Assembly (NCBI GenBank): GCA_025594325.1
Contig: JANHCV010000014.1
Location: 558,001 to 622,000, forward strand
Direction: 5' to 3'
Length of the DNA stretch: 64,000 nt
Origin: Blastocladiella emersonii ATCC 22665
Lineage: Eukaryota > Blastocladiomycota > Blastocladiomycetes > Blastocladiales > Blastocladiaceae
Shown here: positions 53,110 through 62,030 of the stretch, piece after piece
Numbering within the stretch: the first letter of the stretch is position 1
How the letters are laid out: the number at the start of each line of letters is the position of its first letter
Notes under the pieces: model-generated
Database searches by the model: none
The model's input: only the letters and a program-made list of their open reading frames with translations
What the model was told of the DNA's origin: nothing
Program-made: the position numbers and the translations under genes

Positions 53110-53219
53110 TCGCGTGGGAGCGGCGCCCTCCTGCCGCAGCGACGTCGGCCTCGTTTCCCTCGCTCGCCCTCTCCCTCGACCTCTCTCTTGCTGCAACCCG
53201 CTCTAAACTACGCAAGCGA

Positions 53220-53240
53220 ATGAAATACCATGCTGGGTGA
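53220..53240 (+). promoter_or_regulatory. Micro-uORF overlapping the start of array copy 2 (MKYHAG)
   Basis: ATG at 53220 in GCGAATGAAATACCATG, stop TGA at 53238-53240; it overlaps the main ATG (53230) in another frame. The same layout recurs at copy 3. Confidence 0.55.
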
Positions 53241-55395
53241 AACCGCACTCTTGGCTACCAACCCGCCACCGCGCCTTGACGCGCTCCCCGTGGCTGTCCT
53301 CGCGCACGTCTCTGGTCTCACGACGCCGCGCGTGCACTTCCCCGCGTCGGCTCGCGCCCTTCTCACGGCGTCCCACGAGCTGCGCGTCCGCGTTGCGTGG
53401 GTCCGCCACCTGATCGGGTCCGTGAGCGCCAAGGACGCGAACGCGTTCCGCTCTACGAACGACGGCTTCCCGCTGGCGAACCAGCTCGAGATCCCGTTTG
53501 TCTGGTATCTTCGCTCGCTCTTCGACAAGAACCTGGGCAAGGACTCGCTCGCCCACTACAACGGCGGCTCGGTTTCGCGCATGCGCCGCGACCATCCGTT
53601 CCAGTCGGACGACGTGATTGCCGCCTTCTATCGCCCGCGTCACGACTGCTCCAAGCTTGACGACCAACTCGATTCGCTTACGCTCGACGACGACGAAGGC
53701 GATGTCGGTGCGTCTTCCGCCGCTGCCCCGGCGCCGTCAGCCAAGGGAAAACCCGTCAAGCGCGCCAAGGGTCAGCGCAAGAAGAAGCGACCGCTCCACG
53801 GCAAGGGCACCGCAGTCCCGAACCCGCCTCCCGCCGCACCCGCTATGGGGCCACGCAAGTGGGCCCCCGGCGTGTCTTCGATGCTCCGCTTGGTGCAAAA
53901 GGTCCTCACCGACCCGCCCGCCAAGCCGAGTGTCTCAATCGGCCAGGGCGCCATGCCCGAGGGCCTGCTTCTCCCGACCTTCTTTGCGTATGCCGATGAC
54001 CTTCCGCGCATGCGCATCGCGCTTAACCACCTTTTCCGCCTCGACCCAGATCTCAAAACGGCGCGTGTGCCCATCGGCGTTTGGACCAAGTTGTGGCTCT
54101 CGGGGCACCCTGGAAACCGCGTTCTGGTCCACCAGCTGGTCGAGGCGGTCGGCGACCGACCCGGCGGCGACATCACGTTTGGCATGTCACTGGCGCTTCT
54201 CGCTCTCATGACCTGGAACCTCGAGATGCTCAACACGCTCCTCGACGGCAACTACGGCGTCGGTGACGCGACCGCGTTCATCAAGTTTTGCTCAGCTTCC
54301 AGCGTATCGCTCAGCTTCCTTCCCGCCATGATCACGCGGATTGATGGCGCGACCACCGTCCCTGCCATGCTGGACCGGCTCATCTCGCTCGGCTGGGAGC
54401 TCGACCGCTCGCGCTTCCCGTATTGTCTCGCTTCCTACGCCGCTCATCCCGAGTTGGTCGAGCTCTTTTTGACGCTTCTCATTAAGTACGACGCGCCGTA
54501 CGTCTGCGCCAGCCAGTCGGCGACCAACGTCAAGCTTCAACTCCGCAAGGACATGCGCGTCTTCAAGCCGCGCGGCCTCACCTTGGCCGACGTGATCCGC
54601 CCAGGGTTCATGTCCCTCGTCGAGACGGCCATGTCCGCGGCCGCGCTTGTGGAAGTGTGCGATGGCCGCGCTGACCTGCTCTCGCTCCTCGACCTCGCCA
54701 TGGAGCACGCCGAGGACCCGGCGAACATGTCGTCGGGCAACATTGGCTTGATTGTTTTCATCGACCAGCTTCTCCGTGGCATCGTCAACCTGGGCACCGG
54801 CGAGCTTGAGTCCATGGACGTGGCGTTCAGCGTGATGCCCACGACGTTGCGCCAGATGACCTTCTTTGACGCGATGTGCAGCCGCATCTGCTCCATGTTC
54901 CAGTCGCCGTCGCCACACCTCGAGAAGGAGGTGATCCTGCGGATCTTCTTCATCAACCGCGCGGTCGACCAGTTCCCTTCCCAGTTTACTCTCGAGGATT
55001 GCTTGGCAAGCTCGGACGAGGTGGTGGCTTGGCACGCCAAGCACGCGGCCGCGGCGCTCAAATCCCTGCTCCGCCAGACCACGCTGCGCAACTCGCCCGA
55101 CACCGGGAACGACCCGACCGCGCGCGCCCTTGCCACGATCCTCAACGCGTTTTTGGGCATCGCGCCCGAGTTCACGCTCCGCGAGGTCGTCGCGTGGCAC
55201 CAGTACATCCCGCTGTGGATGTGGCAGTTTCTCGCGCCTGCGATCCGCATGTTCCGCGAGGTCCTGCCGCCGGAATTCCACGACGCGGCGGTCAAGTCGG
55301 TCGCGGCGCGCCGCGCCAGGGGCGACGCACGCGGCGCCGCGTTCATCGCGCGGAACGTCATTGCGACGATGCCGGGTTCCGCGCGCGCCGAGTAG
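53230..55395 (+). CDS. Family-2 F-box-like/helical-repeat protein (intact array copy 2)
   Basis: Intronless, 721 aa, ends at TAG 55393-55395. Residues about 14-60 are F-box-like: 'RLDALPVAVLAHVSGLTTPR' and 'ASARALLTASHELRVRVAW'. About residues 85-120 carry 'IPFVWYLRSLFDKNLGKD' and 'HPFQSDDVIAAFYRPR'. A polybasic linker lies near 172-198 (KGKPVKRAKGQRKKKRPL), possibly a nuclear signal. The rest is helical repeats: 'VSIGQGAMPEGLLLP', 'LEMLNTLLDGNYGVG', 'LLDLAMEHAEDP', and near the end 'WHQYIPLWMWQFLAPAIRMF'. No catalytic motif. Same N-terminal architecture as family 1 but a separate subfamily. Function unknown; SCF-type adaptor is the family expectation for F-box proteins (inference). Confidence 0.78.
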   Translation: MLGETALLATNPPPRLDALPVAVLAHVSGLTTPRVHFPASARALLTASHELRVRVAWVRHLIGSVSAKDANAFRSTNDGFPLANQLEIPFVWYLRSLFDKNLGKDSLAHYNGGSVSRMRRDHPFQSDDVIAAFYRPRHDCSKLDDQLDSLTLDDDEGDVGASSAAAPAPSAKGKPVKRAKGQRKKKRPLHGKGTAVPNPPPAAPAMGPRKWAPGVSSMLRLVQKVLTDPPAKPSVSIGQGAMPEGLLLPTFFAYADDLPRMRIALNHLFRLDPDLKTARVPIGVWTKLWLSGHPGNRVLVHQLVEAVGDRPGGDITFGMSLALLALMTWNLEMLNTLLDGNYGVGDATAFIKFCSASSVSLSFLPAMITRIDGATTVPAMLDRLISLGWELDRSRFPYCLASYAAHPELVELFLTLLIKYDAPYVCASQSATNVKLQLRKDMRVFKPRGLTLADVIRPGFMSLVETAMSAAALVEVCDGRADLLSLLDLAMEHAEDPANMSSGNIGLIVFIDQLLRGIVNLGTGELESMDVAFSVMPTTLRQMTFFDAMCSRICSMFQSPSPHLEKEVILRIFFINRAVDQFPSQFTLEDCLASSDEVVAWHAKHAAAALKSLLRQTTLRNSPDTGNDPTARALATILNAFLGIAPEFTLREVVAWHQYIPLWMWQFLAPAIRMFREVLPPEFHDAAVKSVAARRARGDARGAAFIARNVIATMPGSARAE

Positions 55396-55569
55396 CTGAG
55401 CTGCTCACTGGGGTTGAGAGTTTTGAATGTATTCGCCTGTTTCTTTGTCCAGTACAGTTTGTGCGCCGAGAGCGTTATCCTCGTAGAGACGCGCAAGTAG
55501 ATGCTCCGTCCCGCCACCGCGAACGAAGACAGGGCAGCTGGTGTGCACTCTCAACGCGAAGATCACCTG

Positions 55570-55588
55570 CACGTGGCCGCGTGACTTA
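55570..55588 (+). promoter_or_regulatory. Conserved CACGTG promoter element of array copy 3
   Basis: CACGTGGCCGCGTGACTTAC; the core at 55570-55575 is 135 bp before ATG 55705. Confidence 0.5.
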
Positions 55589-55694
55589 CGCGCTTTCGTG
55601 GGAACGCGCGGACGCGGAGGCGCCGACCGCTCTTCCTCTTGCGCCAGCAACCCCACTCTCTCTTGCTGCAACTCGTTATCGAACACGCAAGCGA

Positions 55695-55715
55695 ATGAAA
55701 TACCATGTCGTGTGA
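55695..55715 (+). promoter_or_regulatory. Micro-uORF overlapping the start of array copy 3 (MKYHVV)
   Basis: ATG 55695, stop TGA 55713-55715, overlapping the main ATG at 55705; same GCGAATGAAATACCATG context as copy 2. Confidence 0.55.
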
Positions 55716-57215
55716 CCGCGCTTTCTTGCCCGCCGTTCCGCCGTTGCGCCTCGAAGAGCTGCCAGGCGCCGTCCTCGCGCACGTCGCCGCCCTCGCCAGA
55801 CCGCGCGCGCAGCTCCCTGCTTCCACACTCGACCTCTTTACGGCCGCGTTCGCGCTGCGCACACGGGTCGCGTGGATCCGTCATCTTCTCGGCTCCGTGC
55901 GCGCCGAGGACGCGGGCGCGTTCCAAGTCGACGCTGCTAAGTTTCCGCTCGCTCGCAAGCTGAATGTTCCCTTCACGTGGTTCCTTCGGTCGCTCTTCGT
56001 CCGGCAACTCGGTGACGACTCAACCGAGGGCGAACAGGGCGGCTACACGTTGATGACTTTCGTCCACCCGTTCCGCTCTGACGAAGTGATTGCCGCCTTT
56101 TACCGCCCGCGCCTCGACTGTCCCAAGTTCGAGGATCAGGTCGAGTCGCTTACGCTCGACGACGGAGATGAAATGGCGGCTCCTGCCGCTCCCGCTCCCG
56201 CTTCGTCCACCAAGGGGAAACCCGTCAAGCGCGCCAACGGTCAGCGCAAGCCGAAGCGTCCCCTCCGCGGCAAACGCCCTGCAAACCGGCCCGTGACCTT
56301 GCCTCCCACTGGTCCGCGCAAGTGGGTGTCTGGCCCGTCCCGGCTTCTCTACCTGCTGCAGATGTTCATTGCCAATCCGCCGAGTAAGCCGAGCGTCTCA
56401 ATCGGACAGAGTGCCATGCCCGAGGGCCTCCTGCTCCCGATCTTTTTCGTGCACGCTGGCGAAACGGAGCGTGTGTTGATCGCTCTCGACCATCTTTTCC
56501 GTCTCGACCCGGACCTGCGCACAGCCCGCGCACCGATCGGCACCTGGACGCAGCTTTGGCTAAACACGCATCAAGGAACGGCTATGGTCTTGAACGTTCT
56601 TGTTAACGCGCTCAACGACCGGCCCGAGGGCACATCACGTTCGGCATGGCCCTGGCGTTGCTCGCCATCTCCGCGTGGAACCGGGACCTGCTGGAAGCTC
56701 TCGTGCAAGGCAACTACGGGATCCCCAGCAGCGCCGAATTTGCCAAGTTTACTTCAACCTTCCACGTCTCGCTCAGCTTCCTCGTGCTCATGTACTCCCA
56801 CCCGCACGGTGTGACTGCTGTTCCAGCCATGATTGACTACCTCATTTCGCTTGGCTGGAAGCTCGACCGCTCCAAGCACCCGTACTGCATCGCTTACTAC
56901 GCGGGCTACGCCGAGTCGGTTGACCTCTTCTCCATCCTTGTCACCAAGTACGACGCGCCCTACGTCCGCGTCGCCCACTCGCCGTGCCGCCAGCTGCTTC
57001 GAGATCACGCTGTTATGCTGGCCCGCGACGGCCAGTTCGGCCCCATGGAGACGCTTTCCAGGCTGGGTGCTTTCGATGACTATAGTGCGGCCCTCGAGGC
57101 GATCGCGGTGCGCAACGCCAAGGGCGACGACGCAGGGGCCGCGTTCGTCAAGAAGAACATCATCGCGGCGCCTAACGTCATCCCCAAGTCCATGGATGAC
57201 ATGTCGGTTGATTAG
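55705..57215 (+). pseudogene. Family-2 array copy 3: one-base frameshift and large internal deletion
   Basis: Start ATG 55705 and an open frame with the full N-terminal half: F-box-like 'LPGAVLAHVAALARPR', polybasic 'KGKPVKRANGQRKPKRPL', 'VSIGQSAMPEGLLLPIFF'. At about 56632 one G is missing relative to copy 2 (GGC-ACATCACG), shifting the frame. The new frame carries 'LLEALVQGNYGIPSSAEF' on to a normal-looking family end 'SMDDMSVD' and TAG. Between 'FGPMETLSRLGAFDDY' and 'RNAKGDDAGAAF' roughly 300 codons present in copy 4 are absent. It could yield an N-terminal half protein only. Confidence 0.75.
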
Positions 57216-57298
57216 CGCGAGCGGCGAGGATGTGTGTTATTCGACAAATGTATTTGCTTGTCCATTTGACGGCTCGCATGAATCCGTTCGCGATGGCC

Positions 57299-57319
57299 AT
57301 CCGCACGTGGTCGCGTGAC
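57299..57319 (+). promoter_or_regulatory. Conserved CACGTG promoter element of array copy 4
   Basis: CATCCGCACGTGGTCGCGTG; the core at 57304-57309 is 154 bp before ATG 57458. Confidence 0.5.
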
Positions 57320-57437
57320 GCGGGCACCGTTGGATGAACTGGTGGGGGTGACTCACGATGAGCCACCGCTCGACGCCCAAGTGGGCGAATAACGGCCGAG
57401 CCGATCCTCGCTCCCGTAACTCAAATCACGCAAGCGA

Positions 57438-57446
57438 ATGAATTGA
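57438..57446 (+). promoter_or_regulatory. Two-codon uORF of array copy 4 (ATG AAT TGA)
   Basis: Conserved GCGAATGAA context; here the uORF ends 11 nt before the main ATG at 57458. Confidence 0.5.
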
Positions 57447-57457
57447 TCACCAAAACC

Positions 57458-59952
57458 ATGTTGGGTGACCCTGCTGCTTTGACTACCGATCCGCCCGTGC
57501 GCCTCGGCGCGCTTCCCGCCGCCGTCCTTGCGCAAGCGGCTGCTCTCGCGACGCCGCGCGCACTTCTCCCGGCTTCGACGCATGCCCTGGTTTCGGTCTC
57601 TCGCGAGCTGCGCGTCCGCGTTGCATGGACTTGCCACCTGATCGGCTCCGTGTCTGCCGACCAGGTCATAGAGTTTCGCGCCTCAAACGACGACTTCCCG
57701 CTCGCGGACCAGCTCGAGACACCCTTCATGTGGTTTCTTCGCTCGCTCTTTGACAAGAACCTGGGCGAGGACTCGCTTGGTCACTACTGCGGTGGCGCGG
57801 ACGCGTCGGTTTCGCGCATGCGCCGTGAACACCCGTTCCAGTCGGACGACGTGATCGCCGCCTTCTACCGCCCGCGCGCTGACTGCCCAACGCTCGAGGA
57901 CCAGGTCGACTCGCTTAATCTCGACGACGCAGCTGTCGACGCTCCAGCTCCCATTTCCAAGGGGAAGCCAGTCAAACGCGTCAAGGGCCTGCGCAAGGCG
58001 AAGCGTCCGCTTCACGGCAAACGCTCGGCGACTCTTGCGCCCGCCACTAACTCGTTGTCCGTCGCGATTACCACTGGCCCGCGTAAACGGGCGCCTAGCC
58101 AGTCGCCGCTCCTCAATCGGCTCTACCTCTTTCTGGACGACCCGCATCTCAAGCCCCGCGTCTCAATTGGCCAAAGTGCCGAGTCCGAAGGCCTCCTGCT
58201 TCCTGTCTTCTTTGCGTATGCCGAGGACGTCCCGCGCATGCGCATCGCCCTCGACCACCTGTTCCAGCTCGACCCGCACCTGCGCACTGCGCGCGCGCCG
58301 ATCGGTACTTGGACAAAGTTGTGGCTTACCGGGCATCCCGAGGACCGCCAGTTCATCGAAGACATGAATCGCGCGCTCGCTGACCGTCCCGAGGGCAACG
58401 TCACGTACGCCATGGCGCTCGCGCTTCTCGCGCTCGTGACGTGGAACCGCGAGATGCTCGACCTTCTCCTGGACGGCAATTATGGCATTCCCAGCACGTC
58501 CGAGTTCACCAAGTTTGCCTCGAACTTTGACGTCGCGTCCGTCTTCCTCCCGCTCATGATCACCCGCTTCAACAACGTGACCGCGGTCCCTGCCATGCTT
58601 GACCATCTCATGTCGCTGGGCTGGAAGCTTGATCGTTCCAAGAGCCCGTACTGCTTCGCAATTTACGCTGGGATCCCCGATACTCCCGAGCTGTTCTCGG
58701 TGCTTTTCACCAAGTACGACGCGCCATGCGCCAGCGTCGCCAGTTTGACGTGCAACATCATGTTGATCGGGTGTGCTGCTAAGCTCGCTCGTGATGGCAC
58801 TTACGGACCCATGGAGACGATTGCCCAGCCTGGCGCAGTCAGCGACGACGCTTGGCGTACATTCTTCTGCGGCTCGGTCAACCCCAGGGCGCCTGGTAGG
58901 CCTGATCTCAGCTTCGTCATGAAGGACTTTATTGAGAAGCCTCGTCTCACGTCCGTTCTCTCCAAACGTACGTTTCTCTTCTTTGGCTGTGTGTCTTGGG
59001 GGAAGTTGCTGACCATCGCACGCTTAATCTAGTCTTCCTCAATCAGCGCTCTCGCCCTCACCCGTCGGAGCTCTCAAACATCTTTCGCGGCATCAAACGG
59101 CTTGGTCTCGCCCCTGTTGACGTGATCGAGCCCGCGTTCTGGTCGCTCATGGGCGCGGGCGATTTCACGATTGCGCTAACGGGGCAGTTCGGTGACAAGG
59201 CTGACAAGCTCTCACTTCTTGACCTCGCCTTGGACCACGCCGTGGACCCCAAGGACCCGTACGACGATACGGCAACCAATGGTGTGAAATTCATTGTCGA
59301 TGCGGCTGCACTTTCTCTCCTTGGCTCGGACAGCGAGGAGCTCAATGACTTGGGCGCTGATGCCGTGTCCAATCTCCTACACACGGCGGTGCGCCGAATC
59401 ACGTTCTTCAACGCCCTAGGTTACTGCATTAACCACAGTGCCCGACCACGCACGCCAGGGATGCGGTCGTGGCTGCAGAAGCGTCTTGATGTCATCGAAA
59501 ACATGCTTGCGCGCTCTTCGCCTCTCTTCCTCGAAATTTGTTGGGCGAGCGGAAACGCCGTACTTTCTCACCGCGCGAGCGAGTTTGGCTACTCGATCAA
59601 GCGTCGCTTCGTGACCCTCCTGCCTTTTGCAGCTCACGACGAATGCGACAACGTCACCATGCACTCCCTGACCCGGATCCTTCGTCTCTTCCTCCGCTAC
59701 GCGCCCGTCTTCACGCTGCATGTTGTCATCGACTGGGACGAGTATCTTCCAAAGTGGATGTGGCGCGAGCTCACGCCCGTGCTTCAGATGCACCGGGATC
59801 GACTGCCTTCTGGCGTCATGGGTGCGGCCTGGGAGGGTGTGGCGCTGCGCAAGAGCAAGGGTGACTTGTTTGCGGCGACATTCCTTCTTGACAACATCGC
59901 TTCGCCGCGCGAGACCGCATCCGCGTCTATGGACGACATGTCGGTCGAGTAG
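57458..59952 (+). CDS. Family-2 F-box-like/helical-repeat protein (intact array copy 4)
   Basis: Exons 57458-58967 and 59033-59952, 809 aa. The 65-nt intron has GTACGT donor, GCTGACC branch and TCTAG acceptor, phase 1. The start (MLGDPAALTTDPPVRLGALP) was chosen by match to copy 2; an ATT-initiated upstream frame is not credible. F-box-like 'LPAAVLAQAAALATPRALLP'. 'HPFQSDDVIAAFYRPR' and the polybasic KGKPVKRVKGLRKAKRPL are kept. The second half adds 'LLDLALDHAVDPKDPYDD', 'LPKWMWRELTPVLQMHRDR' and the terminal 'SMDDMSVE'. It is about 90 residues longer than copy 2, mainly around the intron. No lesions. Function unknown. Confidence 0.77.
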
Positions 59953-60038
59953 GTGGAGTCGTTCTTTCCTTTGTGTGTTCAGTAATCGCGTTTGTTTTTC
60001 CTACGACGCCGCTTGCGTGCCGAGTCCTCGCGGTGGTC

Positions 60039-60060
60039 ATCCGCACGTGATGGGGTTCCT
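60039..60060 (+). promoter_or_regulatory. CACGTG promoter element of array copy 5
   Basis: CATCCGCACGTGATGGGGTT; the core at 60044-60049 is 131 bp before ATG 60175. The GCGTGAC half seen in other copies is eroded (GGGTCACAC follows about 15 bp later). Confidence 0.5.
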
Positions 60061-60164
60061 ACGGGTCACACGGCCTACCCGCCCGGCTGGGGGCGTTTCT
60101 TCCGGCGCCCTCACTCGCCTGCTTGCTCTCTCCCGCTCGTAAAACTCGTAAACCACGCTAGCGA

Positions 60165-60173
60165 ATGAAATAA
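60165..60173 (+). promoter_or_regulatory. Two-codon uORF of array copy 5 (ATG AAA TAA)
   Basis: Same GCGAATGAAATA context as copies 2 and 3; it ends one base before the main ATG at 60175. Confidence 0.5.
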
Positions 60174-60174
60174 A

Positions 60175-61598
60175 ATGCTTAGTGACGCTTCATCAACCAC
60201 CGACGGTCCACACGGCCCGCGCAACGACCTGGACTCGCTCCCTGTGCCCGTCGCCGCGCTCGTCGCCGCCCTGGCCACACCGCAGCTGCACGTTGCAGCT
60301 TCCTCGCGGACCCTCTACCTGACGCTTTGCCTGGCGCCTGTGCGGATCACGTGGATGCGCTATCTCGTCGGCTCCGCGCGCGTCAACGAGTTCAGCTCTT
60401 ACTACAACCTGGACGATCTCTACCCGTCAGCGAGACAGCTGCAAATGCCTTTTGCGTGGTTCCTCATGTCACTCTTTGACAAATGCCTGAACGACGACTC
60501 GGCCGCCCACCGCGGCGGCGCCGACCCGTCGCTTGCGCGCACCCGCCGCATCCACCCGTTCCAGACGGCGGACGTGATTGCGGCCTTCTTACCGCCCGCA
60601 GCCAGACTTCCTGCCTGCAGACGCGAGTCCTGCGGAGATCGTTGCCTTTGCCAAGAAACCGAGCGTCTTTCGTCCCGGCGAGTCGCCGCTTCTTTTTCGA
60701 CTGCGGGTCTGCGCCGTGGCGCCGCGTAAGCGCCGTTGAGATGCTTGGACTGCGCCCCATCGAGGTGCTCCGTCCCACTTTCCTGTCGTTCATGGACAGC
60801 ATTCCATTTGCGATCTCGCTCAAGGGAAACTGTGGACTGCGAGACGGACCGAATCGCGTTCCTTGACCTCGCGATGCAGCACGCTGAAACCGCCATGAAC
60901 ACGCTCACCAAGTACAGACTGACCTTAATCATTGACGCCGCTGTCGTTGTCGCGGTGGACTGGCCGAAACCGACAATTCCCAGTGCCGTCGACGCCGTCT
61001 TTCGCGTCATGGAGACGCGGCTACGCCAGGCGACCTTCGTCCACGCCATGGCTCACTGGTTTCGCGCGATTCTGGTCGTGCGCGAGTCGGACTTTCAGAC
61101 CCAGTCCGATTTCGAGAGCGCGGTCGCCAGCCGCGTCGCGACGCTCGAGGCAGCCTTTGAGCGCTTTCAGAGATCGTTTCTTGAGTCTTTCCACCGGAGC
61201 TCCGACCTCGAGGCCGAGCGGCACGCGGTTTACCTTGGAGATATGCTTAAGATGTTGTACCAGCCATCAGCGCTTGCTGAGACCAAGGACAAGGGTCACG
61301 GCGACCCGGCCGCATGGGCACTGGCTAAGCTTCTGACCGTTTTCATCCACAACGCGGCCGTATTCACGACATTCAAGGTCATCGACTGGACGTCCCCCAT
61401 CCCGCTGTGGATGTGGCGCGAGCTCGCGCCCATGTTCGCCAAGCACGGCAGCCACATCCCGAAGCACGCACACGATGCGGCGGCGAGGGAGGCCGCAGCT
61501 CGCGCGGCCAAGGGCGACGCGGCGCCCGCCCCGCGTTCATTCGCGCCGAGGTCATTGGCGCGGCCGCAGGCAGCACGCCGGCGAGCCGGGGCTGTTGA
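60175..61598 (+). pseudogene. Family-2 array copy 5: frameshifts and internal deletion
   Basis: Opens with MLSDASSTTDGPHG and an F-box-like 'LPVPVAALVAALATPQLHVA'. The frame is lost right after 'IHPFQTADVIAAFL' (TTCTTACCGCC against TTCTATCGCCC). The polybasic linker and middle repeats are missing. Homology resumes with 'LRPIEVLRPTFLSFMDSI' near 60750, shifts frame again near 60835 to 'RIAFLDLAMQHAETAMNTL', runs to 'SPIPLWMWRELAPMFAKHG', and shifts a last time near 61530 to the family ending 'AFIRAEVIGAAAGSTPASRG' with TGA at 61596-61598. Dead copy at the downstream end of the array. Confidence 0.72.
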
Positions 61599-62030
61599 GG
61601 TCGCGTTCATTGGTTGTCCCTGTATCTGTCGTCTTGTACTTGAAAAGGAAGGTGTAATTGGCTTGCTCGTGTCGCGCTTCGTTGAGTCGTGCTACTCATC
61701 TGCACGTGGTGGCGCAACGCGAAACGTCCTGCCACGGCCATGTCCATGATCGGCCGCCCACGCGGCGGCCATTTTCGACCGGACCGTTTCGTGACACCCG
61801 CACGCATCGACGGAGAGGAGTTCCGTGGACATCCTCATGCGCGACCACTTTGTCGGTCGCCGACCTCGCGCGGTGCCTTCGCCGTCGCCATCAACTTGTC
61901 AGCGCTTGTACTCGCTCCCCGCTCACTGACCGCAGCCGCGGCGATGGCTCCCGGTCGCACTGCTCGATCTCTCTTACCCGCGCACGACATAATCTAAATC
62001 TCGGCCTATATGACTACCTCGAACGCTACC
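61599..62030. other. Intergenic region between array and PHD-finger gene
   Basis: 432 bp between convergent units. No coding frame or repeat recognised. Confidence 0.35.
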
